Notes: generated by a model not told the origin, from the letters alone. A stretch of DNA of 46,284 nt from Gammaproteobacteria bacterium RIFCSPHIGHO2_12_FULL_41_20 (GCA_001801575.1 MGYC01000020.1:1-46284), one strand, 5' to 3'. Counted from the first letter of the stretch, positions 17,066 to 25,905 are shown. Program-made: numbers and translations.

Positions 17066-17692
17066 TTAAAATCTCTCTCCACATAGTTCTGCTATTAAAC
17101 GATAATGCTGTTTAGTTTGCCGTAAGCTAGAAAATTGTCCCACTTCAATAATAGTTTTTAAATCATGCAGCGCTTTTGAGAAGTCATCGTTAATCACTAC
17201 ATAATCATACTCATGAATATGTGAAACAGTTTCTTTCACATCACTTAAGCGTTGCTCAATAATGTTGGGATGATCTTGTTGACGTTTTAGCAAGCGCTGT
17301 TTTAAGTCTTCCAGTGAGGGGGGTAAAATAAATATACTCGTAGTTTCCGGAAATAGAGTTTTGATTTGCTGATGTCCTTGCCAATCAATTTCTAGGATAA
17401 CATCTAAGCCACGGGTGAGCGTGTTTTCCACGCTGTGTCGTGACGTCCCATAGAGGTAATTGAAAATAGTCGCATACTCAAGAAAGTCGCCCGCTTTAGT
17501 CATGCGAGTAAATTCAGTTTTATCAATAAAAAAGTAGTTAACGCCATGCATTTCTGTGGAACGTTTAGGGCGCGTAGTATGTGAGATGGAGATGGTAATT
17601 TTTGGGGTCACTTCTACCAAGTTTTTTACTAAGGTAGTTTTTCCAGTTCCAGAAGGCGCTGAAATAATATAGAGATGGCCGGGTTCTGTCAT
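17066..17692 (-). CDS. gmk: Guanylate kinase
   Basis: 208 aa. It phosphorylates GMP to GDP with ATP in the cytosol. The P loop is at SAPSGTGKTTLVKNL (11-25), followed by the GMP-binding region with SHTTRPKR and HGVNYFF, and the conserved DVILEIDWQGHQQIK. The ATG overlaps the hldE stop as ATGA, so the gene is translationally coupled to hldE, which is an unusual partner. Confidence 0.96.
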   Translation of the reverse strand: MTEPGHLYIISAPSGTGKTTLVKNLVEVTPKITISISHTTRPKRSTEMHGVNYFFIDKTEFTRMTKAGDFLEYATIFNYLYGTSRHSVENTLTRGLDVILEIDWQGHQQIKTLFPETTSIFILPPSLEDLKQRLLKRQQDHPNIIEQRLSDVKETVSHIHEYDYVVINDDFSKALHDLKTIIEVGQFSSLRQTKQHYRLIAELCGERF

Positions 17693-19158
17693 AGCGTTTT
17701 TTCTTCCTGGCTGTGATGGCTGTTTTTGATAGATTCAATAATGGCGGTGGTGGAAACGGGTGCTATCGGCCCAACGACACGTACTTCTCCCCCGTAAGCA
17801 TAAACAATATCCGCACCAACAACGTTGTCTACACTGTAATCACTGCCTTTTACTAAAATATCCGGTTGCATACGTTTTAATAGGCGTTCAGGAGTGTCAT
17901 CAGGGAAAGTAACAACCCAATCTACCATGCCTAATCCAGCTAGGACGGCCATGCGTTGCTCTTGATTGTTAATAGGGCGACCTGAGCCTTTAAGGCGTCG
18001 CACAGAAGCATCGTCATTAATAGCAACAATGAGATAATCGCCGAGTTGTTTTGCATCTTGTAAATAGGCAACATGACCTGCATGTAGAATATCAAAACAG
18101 CCATTGGTAAAGACAATTTTTTTTCCTTGTACACGGGCAGTTTTTACTGCTAGCCACAGTTGCTCCTCATTGACGACACCAGAAATATCACTGGTTTTTC
18201 CTGATAATGCAACTTCCAATTCTGGAGCGCTGATCGTGGCTGCGCCGAGTTTGGCAACCACCAAGGAAGCTGCAAGATTAGCTAAAGCTGTCGCGTGTAC
18301 CGCCGTTGCGCCTGTAGCTAAGGCGGCAGCAAGCACGGCAATGACGGTATCGCCTGCACCAGTAACATCATAGACCTCACGAGCATAGGCTGGTAGATGA
18401 GTTGCTGTCCCCCCTTGTTGGCAGATTAGTGTCATGCCTTGCTCGCCGCGTGTTAGTAATAGCATATCAATCTGGTAGTTTGCTAAGAGGGTTTGGCCTT
18501 TTTCGAGAATATCTTGCTCGCTGTGACAAGGGCCGACTATATCCTCAAATTCTTTAAGATTAGGCGTGACCAGGGTAGCGCCACGATAAAGGTTGAAGTC
18601 CCTATTTTTAGGATCGACAAGTACAGGAATGTGCTTTTCTCTAGCACATTGAATAAAAAATTGTGGGTTACATAAGGTGCCTTTGTTGTAATCCGAGAGT
18701 ATTACCATGTTTGCTTGTGATACATGTGCTTGATAGCGTTCCTCGAGTAAGCGCTGACTTTCTACCGGTAGAAGTTTTTCCTCAAAATCTAAACGGATGA
18801 GTTGTTGGTGTCGGCTAATGACACGTAGCTTAGTGATGGTGTGTGCAGTAGGGTGTTTTACAAAATCATGTTTTGCGCCTGCTGCGGCTAATTGCTCTTC
18901 TAGGATCGTAGCGGCTTCATCTTGCCCAGTAATGCCGATAAGGGTGGCTTTTGCTCCTAAGGCACTGATATTTAAGGCTACATTACCCGCACCGCCTGGT
19001 CTGTCATCATTAGCATCAATAGTAACGATAGGTACAGGTGCCTCAGGAGAAATGCGCAATGCTTTGCCAAACCAATAGCGATCTAACATCACGTCACCAA
19101 TGATTAATATAGACGCTTGTGAAAAATCTGGTAGCTTTTTTGGCAAAATGGATTGCAT
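17689..19158 (-). CDS. hldE: Bifunctional heptose 7-phosphate kinase / heptose 1-phosphate adenylyltransferase
   Basis: 489 aa, the full fused length. The N-terminal PfkB-type kinase (about 10-320) shows GGAGNVALN (56-63 region), VDPKNRDFNLYRG and the catalytic DVTGAGDT (264-271). The C-terminal nucleotidyltransferase (about 345-478) shows FTNGCFDILHAGH (350-362) and the SSTTAII-like end VSTTAIIESIK. It makes ADP-D-glycero-D-manno-heptose precursors for the LPS inner core in the cytosol, so the organism probably makes heptose-containing LPS. The gene heads a pair with gmk. No strong Shine-Dalgarno is visible at the ATG. Confidence 0.97.
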   Translation of the reverse strand: MQSILPKKLPDFSQASILIIGDVMLDRYWFGKALRISPEAPVPIVTIDANDDRPGGAGNVALNISALGAKATLIGITGQDEAATILEEQLAAAGAKHDFVKHPTAHTITKLRVISRHQQLIRLDFEEKLLPVESQRLLEERYQAHVSQANMVILSDYNKGTLCNPQFFIQCAREKHIPVLVDPKNRDFNLYRGATLVTPNLKEFEDIVGPCHSEQDILEKGQTLLANYQIDMLLLTRGEQGMTLICQQGGTATHLPAYAREVYDVTGAGDTVIAVLAAALATGATAVHATALANLAASLVVAKLGAATISAPELEVALSGKTSDISGVVNEEQLWLAVKTARVQGKKIVFTNGCFDILHAGHVAYLQDAKQLGDYLIVAINDDASVRRLKGSGRPINNQEQRMAVLAGLGMVDWVVTFPDDTPERLLKRMQPDILVKGSDYSVDNVVGADIVYAYGGEVRVVGPIAPVSTTAIIESIKNSHHSQEEKTL

Positions 19159-19232
19159 AGGGGTTATTCTATTTATTCATTAAATGGCAAAAATTCTATC
19201 ATTCTCTACAGAAGAAATATAGTTACAAATTA

Positions 19233-19365
19233 CAGAAGTTCCTGCTACTAACCCTGTCATCCTGAGCGTCAGCGAAGGATCAGCATCCTTGTCACAATAC
19301 AGTCAACAAGGATGCTGATCCTTCGCTGACGCTCAGGATGACAGGGTTAGTAGCAGGAACTTCTG
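19233..19365. mobile_element. Family-A palindromic MITE with perfect 9-bp duplication
   Basis: CAGAAGTTCCTGCTACTAAC opens a stem of about 60 bp that closes at GGAACTTCTG (19365), with only a short loop around 19300. TACAAATTA flanks it on both sides (19224-19232 and 19366-19374), an exact 9-bp target duplication. The right duplication overlaps the miaA stop codon (19372-19374). Confidence 0.93.
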
Positions 19366-19371
19366 TACAAA

Positions 19372-20307
19372 TTAAGACGGTGCTGAACAAAAATACAATA
19401 CTTTATCTAGTAAATCCGGTGCCTCGCCATCAAACCAAACCACATTAGGCCAAGACCGTAACCAAGTTAACTGGCGTTTCGCTAGCTGCCGAGTAGCAGC
19501 GATGGCTTTATCACGCATGGTTGTATAGTCTACTTCCCCTAAAAAATACTCCCACATCTGCCTATAACCAACGCAACGTATTGCCGGTTGCTCTATAGAC
19601 AAATCTCCACGCTCAAATAAACGTTGTACTTCTTCCACAAACCCTAATGCCAACATACGATCAAAGCGATCCTCTATACGTTTATGTAATACACGTCGCT
19701 CTGCAGGAGCAATCGCTAGATAATAAATTGGACATAATGTGGATAATTGCGTTGCTGATTGCTGCCAATATGTAGTTAATGGCTGCCCAGCTTGTAAATA
19801 TACCTCTAATGCTCGCTGAATCCGTTGACTATCATGGGGATGAATACGCTTAGCTGCCTCTGGATCCACACTAGCTAAACGCGCATGCAACCCTTCCCAG
19901 CCTATTTTTTCTGCCTCTTGCTGTAATTCTATCCGCAATAAAGGATCCGCCACTGGCATTTGCGCTAATCCTTGCTGTAATACCCGGAAGTACAGCATAG
20001 TGCCGCCTACTAGCAAAGGAATTCGTCCTTGCGCATGAATAGCAGCAATTTCTTGTAGCACATCACGTTGAAATTCACCCGCAGAATACGCCTCTGCAGG
20101 ATCACGAATATCAATGAGCCGATGAGGTGCCACTTGTAGTATGTCTGGTCCTGGCTTGGCCGTGCCGATATCTAGGCCACGATATACCATGGCTGAATCC
20201 ACACTAATAATGTCACATGGCAAACGTTGCACTAATTGCACGGCAAGTGGCGTTTTACCTGCTGCAGTTGGTCCCATTAGGCAGAGAATATAGGGTTTAG
20301 TTAGCAT
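19372..20307 (-). CDS. miaA: tRNA dimethylallyltransferase MiaA
   Basis: 311 aa. It transfers dimethylallyl to N6 of A37 in tRNAs that read UNN codons. Seen: P loop GPTAAGKT (12-19), DIISVDSAMVYRGLDIGTAK, HRLIDIRDPAEAYSAGEFQ, LVGGTMLYFR and the C-terminal RQLAKRQLTWLRSW. One substitution is noticeable: the usual Ser/Thr after the P-loop lysine-threonine is proline (GKTP). The start overlaps the mutL stop by one base (TAATG), so it is coupled to mutL. The usual downstream gene hfq is not here; a MITE sits at the stop codon. Confidence 0.96.
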   Translation of the reverse strand: MLTKPYILCLMGPTAAGKTPLAVQLVQRLPCDIISVDSAMVYRGLDIGTAKPGPDILQVAPHRLIDIRDPAEAYSAGEFQRDVLQEIAAIHAQGRIPLLVGGTMLYFRVLQQGLAQMPVADPLLRIELQQEAEKIGWEGLHARLASVDPEAAKRIHPHDSQRIQRALEVYLQAGQPLTTYWQQSATQLSTLCPIYYLAIAPAERRVLHKRIEDRFDRMLALGFVEEVQRLFERGDLSIEQPAIRCVGYRQMWEYFLGEVDYTTMRDKAIAATRQLAKRQLTWLRSWPNVVWFDGEAPDLLDKVLYFCSAPS

Positions 20308-22193
20308 TACTGTCCACGCAGAAAAAACTTATCCAATTCAGGCAATGTCAGTTGCACCCACGTTGGCCGACCATGATTACATTGCCCACTATGCTCGGTT
20401 TTCTCCATGTCACGCAATAATGCATTCATCTCCATCAAGGTTAATGCATGATGTGTCTTGATCGCACTACGACAAGCTAATGTTGCCAGCCAATGATAAT
20501 AATATTCTTGCGTACGTGAGCTAACTTCTTCAGTAAGCAAGTCCGCAACCATATCACGCACTAATGTTTCAGTTAGCTTGGCGGATAAAAATTGTGGAAC
20601 AGCTCGTATTGCTATAGCTTCCTTGCTAATACGATCTATTTGAAAACCTAATGTAGTAAATAATGTAATATGTTCTTCAATACAATCACTCTCACGTTCA
20701 CTCACAACAAAAGTAAAAGGTAGCAATAAAGGTTGCGATGGCATAGGTCCCGCTGCTGCTTGCTTCTTTAATTTCTCATATAAAATACGCTCATGGGCGG
20801 CATGCATATCTACCATAATTAACCCTTGTGAATTTTCTGCCAGAATATAAGTGCCGTGTAATTGGGCAAGTGCATAACCTAATGGCGGGCACATTGACGT
20901 TTCCGCTGAAACTGTCATTACAGGCTGCCACGTCACAGCAGAAGTTTCTCGCGATGATGAAGTGTCGCTTTCAGCTATTTCCATCGTTGCTGCCATAGCG
21001 CACAGATACTCTTCGCTGTGACTAACGCCATCTTGACATTGCGTATCTATTGTCACCGATTGCTGTAACGCCTGATAGATCGCGAGTTGTTCCTGAACAG
21101 CCATAGGACGCGATATTTCTCGCCATTGTGCTGGATTATTTTCTTCGTCAACAGTAACAGTATCTGCAGGCGCTGCAACAGCACTCGCAGGTATTATCTG
21201 CTCTAAAGCCTCATGAATACTATGCTGAATAAAATCATGTATCATTCGTCCTTCTCGAAATCGCACTTCCAATTTTGTAGGATGCACATTGACATCGACT
21301 TGATCTGGATTCACCTCAAGAAACAAAACAAAAGCCGGATAACGATCGCGATACAATACATCGTGATAAGCATGGCGCAGCGCATGTGTAATTAATTTAT
21401 CACGCACCATCCGCCCATTCACATAAAAATACTGCAAATCTGCCTGACTGCGCGTAAAACTTGGCTCAGCAATCCAGCCATGCAATTTCAATAGCGCACT
21501 CTCTGCCTCTATTTTTAACGCATGCCGCATAAATTCCTGACCGCATAATACGCTTAAACGTTGTTCGTGTTCAGCTAACGATTGCGCTAAAAAATACTGC
21601 CGAATTAACCGTTCATTATGCCGCAAGGTAAAAGCTATACCTGCTTTAGATAAGGCAATTCGCTTCACTAATTCGTCAATGTGCGCAAATTCGGTTTTTT
21701 CTGAGCGTAAAAATTTACGGCGTGCTGGGGTATTAAAAAACAAGTCTCTGACTGCAACTGTACTGCCAGTTGGGTGTGAAGCTGGTTCCTTCTCCGGTAA
21801 CATTTCTACACCATCTATTTTTATTTGCCAACCTGTATTTCCCACGGTTGCTGAGGTTAAAGTAAAGCGTGACACGGAGCTAATACTAGCTAACGCTTCG
21901 CCTCGAAATCCTAAAGTCAAAATCCGCGACAAATCATCGAGAGCATGAATCTTGCTGGTTGCATGACGACTCAGCGCCAAAGGTAAATCATCAGGATGAA
22001 TACCATGACCATTATCACGCACCTGAATTAACCCTAGCCCGCCTTTTTCTATGTCTATATCAATCTCGCTGGCCTGTGCATCGATACTATTTTCGATTAA
22101 CTCTTTGACAACAGAAGCCGGCCTTTCTATCACTTCTCCCGCTGCAATTTGATTAGCTAACCAGCTGTTTAATTTATGAATTCTCTGCGCCAT
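20307..22193 (-). CDS. mutL: DNA mismatch repair protein MutL
   Basis: 628 aa. The N-terminal GHKL ATPase shows [10 protein letters not shown] (31-40), VRDNGHGI (58-65), [12 protein letters not shown] (94-105) and [11 protein letters not shown]. After a variable linker (about 335-430), the C-terminal dimerisation domain holds [12 protein letters not shown] (462-473), matching the metal-dependent endonuclease motif D-x-H-A-x2-E-x4-E, plus ACRSAIK and CNHGRPT. So this MutL probably nicks DNA itself, as in most bacteria and unlike enterobacterial MutL, which relies on MutH. It follows the amidase gene and precedes miaA with a one-base overlap. Confidence 0.96.
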   Translation of the reverse strand: MAQRIHKLNSWLANQIAAGEVIERPASVVKELIENSIDAQASEIDIDIEKGGLGLIQVRDNGHGIHPDDLPLALSRHATSKIHALDDLSRILTLGFRGEALASISSVSRFTLTSATVGNTGWQIKIDGVEMLPEKEPASHPTGSTVAVRDLFFNTPARRKFLRSEKTEFAHIDELVKRIALSKAGIAFTLRHNERLIRQYFLAQSLAEHEQRLSVLCGQEFMRHALKIEAESALLKLHGWIAEPSFTRSQADLQYFYVNGRMVRDKLITHALRHAYHDVLYRDRYPAFVLFLEVNPDQVDVNVHPTKLEVRFREGRMIHDFIQHSIHEALEQIIPASAVAAPADTVTVDEENNPAQWREISRPMAVQEQLAIYQALQQSVTIDTQCQDGVSHSEEYLCAMAATMEIAESDTSSSRETSAVTWQPVMTVSAETSMCPPLGYALAQLHGTYILAENSQGLIMVDMHAAHERILYEKLKKQAAAGPMPSQPLLLPFTFVVSERESDCIEEHITLFTTLGFQIDRISKEAIAIRAVPQFLSAKLTETLVRDMVADLLTEEVSSRTQEYYYHWLATLACRSAIKTHHALTLMEMNALLRDMEKTEHSGQCNHGRPTWVQLTLPELDKFFLRGQ

Positions 22194-22255
22194 AATCGTA
22201 TGTTATCCAGAAGTAAGAATGGTGTTCGGGAGTTCTACAAAACACTACCAAATCC

Positions 22256-22426
22256 CTCTGTACATGACAAAAACTATTTAGGTCACCGTTCGTGCTGAGG
22301 AAGCGTACGAAGTGCGCTATCTCGAAGCACAAAATGCCACTGAAAAGCCCTTCGAGACGGCGCTTCGCGCCTCCTCCCTTCGACAAGCTCAGGGCGAACG
22401 GTTATATTTTTTGTCATGTACAGAGA
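22256..22426. repeat. Family-C palindromic repeat overlapping the end of the amidase gene
   Basis: The outer arms CTCTGTACATGACAAAA and the complement TTTTGTCATGTACAGAG enclose CCGTTCGTGCTGAGGAAGCG, CCCTTCGAGACGGCG and TCGACAAGCTCAGGGCGAAC. The sibling copy is at 32968-33094. The minus-strand frame V-R-P-E-L-V-E-G at the amidase C-terminus comes from this repeat. Confidence 0.8.
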
Positions 22427-23335
22427 CCGAATCCCATCTATCAGCAAATAATGCTTCACCCCCGCTAATAATGCTCTAGCTAACTGATGTTGATAATGCA
22501 CATTAACCAACCGCCGCTCTTCGCGAACATTAGATAAGTAGCCTAATTCAACTAAAATAGAAGGAATATCCGGCGCCTTTAATACCATAAACGGCGCTTG
22601 CTCAACGCTTCTATAATGCAATATGGTAACCTTATGCAAAGCATGTAATACATGCCGGCCTAATTGCAGGCTTTCATTCATCGTAGCAGTTTGTGCCATA
22701 TCAATTAACGTTGAACGCACAACTTGGCTTTGATCAGGTAACTCTGCAAAAGCAACCTCATCTAATGAAACATAATTTTCATGCTTTGCCAACCAACGTG
22801 CCGCCTCTCGACTCGCACCACGTTGCGATAATGTATATACAGAAGCACCCTGTGCAGCCTTATTAGCCTCAGCATCTGCATGAATAGCAATAAACAAATC
22901 AGCTCGGCCACGCCGCGCTAAGGCTAATCGAGTACGTAATGGTATAAAATTATCCCGTTGCCGAGTCAATATAGCGCGCATGTTCGGCTGCGCATTCATC
23001 TGTTTTGCTAAGTCCCGGGCTACTGCTAAAGCGACGTCTTTTTCTTTTACACCGCTAAACCCTATCGCGCCCGTATCCTTACCACCATGGCCTGCGTCAA
23101 TAACAACAATATAACGCTTAGGTTTTTTAGTACTAACCAGCGAGCGTTTTTTAACCGCATGATTACCCAGTGTTTGCGAAGTTGTCGCAGCAAATGAGGT
23201 AATACTACATATAATAAGAAATAATCCTAGGGTCAGTTTACAATTTAATCCTCGAAGCGAAAAAAAAGGGAATCGAGACAACATGTGTAGAAATTTGAGG
23301 AGAATATGGAACATATTTGATGAAAATTTTTGCAT
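22283..23335 (-). CDS. amiC: N-acetylmuramoyl-L-alanine amidase (AmiC/AmiB type)
   Basis: 350 aa as an open frame. It cleaves the amide bond between MurNAc and the stem peptide during cell separation, in the periplasm. The Amidase_3 domain (about 75-300) has the zinc ligands His83 (DAGHGGKD), Glu98 (VKEKDV) and His152 (AIHADA), and catalytic Glu263 (LVELGYLSN). Both ends are repeat-derived. Residues 1-36 (MQKFSSNMFHILLKFL..., RGLNCKLTL) are encoded by a partial TA-flanked element, joined to the signal core GLFLIICSITSFAA. The last 47 residues (from SLYMTKNITVRPELVEG) come from a family-C repeat. The native gene therefore probably encoded about 270 residues. It has no LysM or AMIN domain. It belongs to the conserved amidase-mutL-miaA block. 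Confidence 0.9.
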   Translation of the reverse strand: MQKFSSNMFHILLKFLHMLSRFPFFSLRGLNCKLTLGLFLIICSITSFAATTSQTLGNHAVKKRSLVSTKKPKRYIVVIDAGHGGKDTGAIGFSGVKEKDVALAVARDLAKQMNAQPNMRAILTRQRDNFIPLRTRLALARRGRADLFIAIHADAEANKAAQGASVYTLSQRGASREAARWLAKHENYVSLDEVAFAELPDQSQVVRSTLIDMAQTATMNESLQLGRHVLHALHKVTILHYRSVEQAPFMVLKAPDIPSILVELGYLSNVREERRLVNVHYQHQLARALLAGVKHYLLIDGIRSLYMTKNITVRPELVEGRRREAPSRRAFQWHFVLRDSALRTLPQHER

Positions 23336-23345
23336 ATTTTAGCTC
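23228..23345. repeat. Partial copy of the TA-flanked coding element at the amidase start
   Basis: One terminal repeat (TAGGGTCAGTTTACAATTTA, 23228-23247) and the interior are alignable by eye with the surA copy, with about 20 differences in roughly 110 bases. Most of them change the amino acid, while the frame stays open. The second terminal repeat is missing. The amidase ATG (23335) lies inside the element. Confidence 0.8.
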
Positions 23346-23399
23346 GATCCTTCTTTTTTTCCTAACTTCCAGATTTAGTATGTATTTTCAAGGTTAAGT

Positions 23400-23475
23400 A
23401 TTTTTGATGTTGAGAAAATCTAGCAATTGTTGAATTTCATCATTACCCACTATGGCGGGGTAAGGCAAGTTTAAT
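23400..23475 (-). pseudogene. Possible C-terminal remnant of a lost gene
   Basis: On the minus strand an open stretch of about 26 codons ends in TAA near 23395 and reads LNLPYPAIVGNDEIQQLLDF and a few more residues. This looks protein-like, but it has no start; a TAG precedes it. It lies just before the VapBC promoter and could be what is left of a gene disrupted when VapBC or the adjacent repeat arrived. I cannot identify it. Confidence 0.2.
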
Positions 23476-23484
23476 GCTAACTAC

Positions 23485-23525
23485 TTGACTTTGCTTATAC
23501 CAATGTATATACTTCATGTATATAT
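23485..23525 (+). promoter_or_regulatory. vapBC promoter with overlapping repeat operator
   Basis: TTGACT (23485-23490), a 17-bp spacer and TATACT (23508-23513) form a near-consensus sigma-70 promoter. The palindrome GTATATAC (23505-23512) and the near copy GTATATAT (23518-23525) overlap and follow the -10 box. They are a plausible operator for VapB or the VapBC complex, which autoregulate in characterised systems. Confidence 0.6.
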
Positions 23526-23538
23526 AGAGGCATCTACC

Positions 23539-23772
23539 GTGAAAATAGCAAAAGTGTTTCAGTGTGGTAATTCACAGGCCTTACGGCTTCCCAAAGAATT
23601 TCGATTTTCGAGTCAAGAAGTCGAAATTTTTCAACGAGGGGAGGAAATCATACTTCGCGCAAAACCCAAGAACTTACGCCATGCTTTTGAATTATTAGCG
23701 GATATGCCTGATGATTTCTTTTCACACCCACGTGAAGATATGCCCCCACAAGACAGAGAGTCTTTTAAATGA
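23539..23772 (+). CDS. vapB: Antitoxin VapB (AbrB/SpoVT type)
   Basis: 77 aa from the GTG at 23539, chosen because GAGG lies 8 nt upstream and the protein then begins with the swapped-hairpin AbrB DNA-binding domain: KIAKVFQCGNSQALRLPKEF. That fits VapB antitoxins. The C-terminal part (LADMPDDFFSHPREDMPPQD) is acidic and would wrap and inhibit the toxin. Its stop overlaps the vapC start by 4 nt (ATGA), the standard antitoxin-first arrangement. Confidence 0.9.
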   Translation: MKIAKVFQCGNSQALRLPKEFRFSSQEVEIFQRGEEIILRAKPKNLRHAFELLADMPDDFFSHPREDMPPQDRESFK

Positions 23773-24173
23773 CATTACGATATTTGTTAGACACAAATAT
23801 TTGCATTTATATTGCGAAGCAAAAGCCTGTAGGGGTATTACAGCACTTTGAAAAATTAGTGGTAGGAGAAATGGCCATGTCAGCCATTACCTATGGGGAG
23901 CTTTTATATGGCGTTGGAAAAAGCCATCACCCTAAAAAAGCGAGGGATATATTGGAGGAGTTATCGAATTTAATTTCTCCTCTACCCTTGACTGTCAAAG
24001 CGGGGGAATATTACGGTCACATTCGACCTATTCTCGAAAAAAAAGGGAAGCCTATTGGCAATAATGATCTTTGGATAGCCGCACATGCCTTGGCGCTGGA
24101 AGTCGTATTGGTGACCAATAACTCAAAAGAATTTTCAAGAATTCCGGGTTTAAAATTAGCCAATTGGGTCTAG
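23769..24173 (+). CDS. vapC: Toxin VapC (PIN-domain ribonuclease)
   Basis: 134 aa, of usual length. PIN-domain acidic residues are visible: Asp8 (LLDTN), Glu44 (TYGELLYG) and Asp100 (GNNDLWIAAHA). The fourth position is in the VTNNSKEF motif, common in this VapC branch. The enzyme is a Mg-dependent ribonuclease; characterised members cleave initiator tRNA or rRNA. All key residues are kept, so the toxin looks active. The pair sits between the amidase and comM with its own promoter. Confidence 0.92.
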   Translation: MTLRYLLDTNICIYIAKQKPVGVLQHFEKLVVGEMAMSAITYGELLYGVGKSHHPKKARDILEELSNLISPLPLTVKAGEYYGHIRPILEKKGKPIGNNDLWIAAHALALEVVLVTNNSKEFSRIPGLKLANWV

Positions 24174-24214
24174 ATTAAAACAGATAGACACTCAGGGTGG
24201 ACACCTTGCGCAAA

Positions 24215-25732
24215 TCACCGCATAAACTTCAACTTATCTAAACAACGATATACTAATGCCTCACTTAAATGCTGTGATGTAATCATTTCATCGTCGGCCA
24301 AATCTGCAATAGTGCGTGCAATCTTTAATAAGCGATGACAAGCACGTGCTGATAAATTAAGTTTTTGTACAACTTGATTTAATAAATGTTGTGGCTCTAC
24401 GCCAAGTTGACAAAATTTCTCTAATTCCTGAGTAGTTAAATCCACATTACATTTTCCCTGTCTTTGTAACTGTCGTTGCCTTGAAAATAGGACGCGTGCA
24501 CGTACTTGTTGGCTATTCTCACGTTGATCCTGTTGCATATTCACAAGTATTTCATGCGGTAAATTTGCCACCTCAACGTGCATATCAATACGATCTAATA
24601 AAGGCCCAGACAATTTTGCCAAATAACGCTCTATGTGCTCTATCGTACATCGGCATTGACTCTGGCTACTCCCCGCATAACCACACGGACAAGGATTCAT
24701 CGCAGCTACTAATTGAAATTTAGCCGGAAAAGTTGTTTGAAATGCGGCACGTGATACTGTTATCTGCCCAGATTCCAATGGCTCACGTAATGCTTCTAAT
24801 ACGCTACGACTAAATTCAGGTAACTCATCAAGGAATAACACCCCATGATGTGCTAGCGAAATTTCTCCTGGTTTAGGTGGCCGGCCACCCCCTACCATGG
24901 CCATACTCGAACAACTATGATGCGGCGCGCGAACAGGAATATGTTGCCAAGTATTCGGATCAAACCCTCGGCTACTAACTGAAGCAATGGTGGCTACTTC
25001 CAATGCTTGCTCATGCGTTAACGAAGGCAAAATAGTAGGTAAGCGCATAGACAACATTGTTTTCCCGGTGCCCGGTGGCCCCACAAACAATAAACTATGT
25101 TTTCCCGCCGCAGCAATTTCTAATGCACGCCGCGCATATGGCTGTCCTTTCACTTCAGCAAGATCATAAGATAGTGTTGTTTTAAATACCGGATTGGCAA
25201 GCGCACATGTAGATAATGTTGCTTGATTACGCAAGAAGGCACAGACCTCTAATAAGTGCTGTGCTGACAATACCACACTGTGTTGTGCTAAGGCCGCTTC
25301 AGCTACATTAGCATGCGGCACAATGAGTGTTCGCCCTGCTTGTTTAACACTTAATACCATAGGTAAAACACCACTGACTGGACGCAACCCTCCTGACAAC
25401 GCAAGTTCACCTGTAAATTCATATTGTGCCAAACTTTCTAATGGAATTTGCCCTGATGCTGCAAGAATTCCCAAGGCAATTGGTAAGTCAAATCGTCCAC
25501 CGTCTTTTGGTAAGTCCGCTGGCGCCAAATTGACCGTCATGCGTCGCGCTGGAAATTCAAACTCCGTGTTCATCAATGCACTGCGTACCCGGTCTTTACT
25601 TTCTTTCACCGCTTTTTCTGGCAATCCAACAATATGCAGACCTGGCATGCCGTAAGAAATATGCGTTTCAACTGTCACTAATGGCGCGGCAATACCTGCA
25701 TGCGCACGCGTGTATACAATAGCTAATGTCAT
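24215..25732 (-). CDS. comM: ComM/YifB family Mg-chelatase-like AAA+ ATPase
   Basis: 505 aa. The N-terminal ChlI/Lon-like domain (about 1-165; YGMPGLHIVGLPEKAVKESK, NLAPADLPKDGGRFDLPIA) is followed by an AAA+ module with Walker A GPPGTGKTML (218-227), Walker B VLFLDELPEF and a zinc-binding-type CPCG (NPCPCGY) with further Cys residues. In Vibrio and Acinetobacter, ComM is a branch-migration helicase that helps integrate DNA taken up by transformation. AAGGA lies 10 nt before the ATG. It is single and unlinked to other competence genes here. Confidence 0.93.
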   Translation of the reverse strand: MTLAIVYTRAHAGIAAPLVTVETHISYGMPGLHIVGLPEKAVKESKDRVRSALMNTEFEFPARRMTVNLAPADLPKDGGRFDLPIALGILAASGQIPLESLAQYEFTGELALSGGLRPVSGVLPMVLSVKQAGRTLIVPHANVAEAALAQHSVVLSAQHLLEVCAFLRNQATLSTCALANPVFKTTLSYDLAEVKGQPYARRALEIAAAGKHSLLFVGPPGTGKTMLSMRLPTILPSLTHEQALEVATIASVSSRGFDPNTWQHIPVRAPHHSCSSMAMVGGGRPPKPGEISLAHHGVLFLDELPEFSRSVLEALREPLESGQITVSRAAFQTTFPAKFQLVAAMNPCPCGYAGSSQSQCRCTIEHIERYLAKLSGPLLDRIDMHVEVANLPHEILVNMQQDQRENSQQVRARVLFSRQRQLQRQGKCNVDLTTQELEKFCQLGVEPQHLLNQVVQKLNLSARACHRLLKIARTIADLADDEMITSQHLSEALVYRCLDKLKFMR

Positions 25733-25755
25733 GAATAGAGGGTCCTTGAGAGTTT

Positions 25756-25875
25756 GACAGGAGTTTTGTGGGATACAGGGTAAGCTGTCAAGTTATGGGG
25801 GTCAGACCCCCAAAGTTATCGGGGTCTGACCCCCATAACTTGACAGCTTACCCTGTATCCCGCAAAACTCCTGTC
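25756..25875. repeat. Very long palindrome, 55-bp arms, 10-nt loop
   Basis: GACAGGAGTTTTGTGGGATA... (25756-25810) pairs with 25821-25875 with one mismatch; the loop is CAAAGTTATC. Each arm contains GGGGTCAGACCCC, itself a palindrome, as seen in repeats mobilised by REP-associated Y1 transposases in other bacteria. The ends (GACAGGAG/CTCCTGTC) resemble the CAG-ended family, but I found no 9-bp duplication. Confidence 0.9.
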
Positions 25876-25905
25876 CTGTTAGAATAGGAAGAATAAAACT
25901 AAGAT

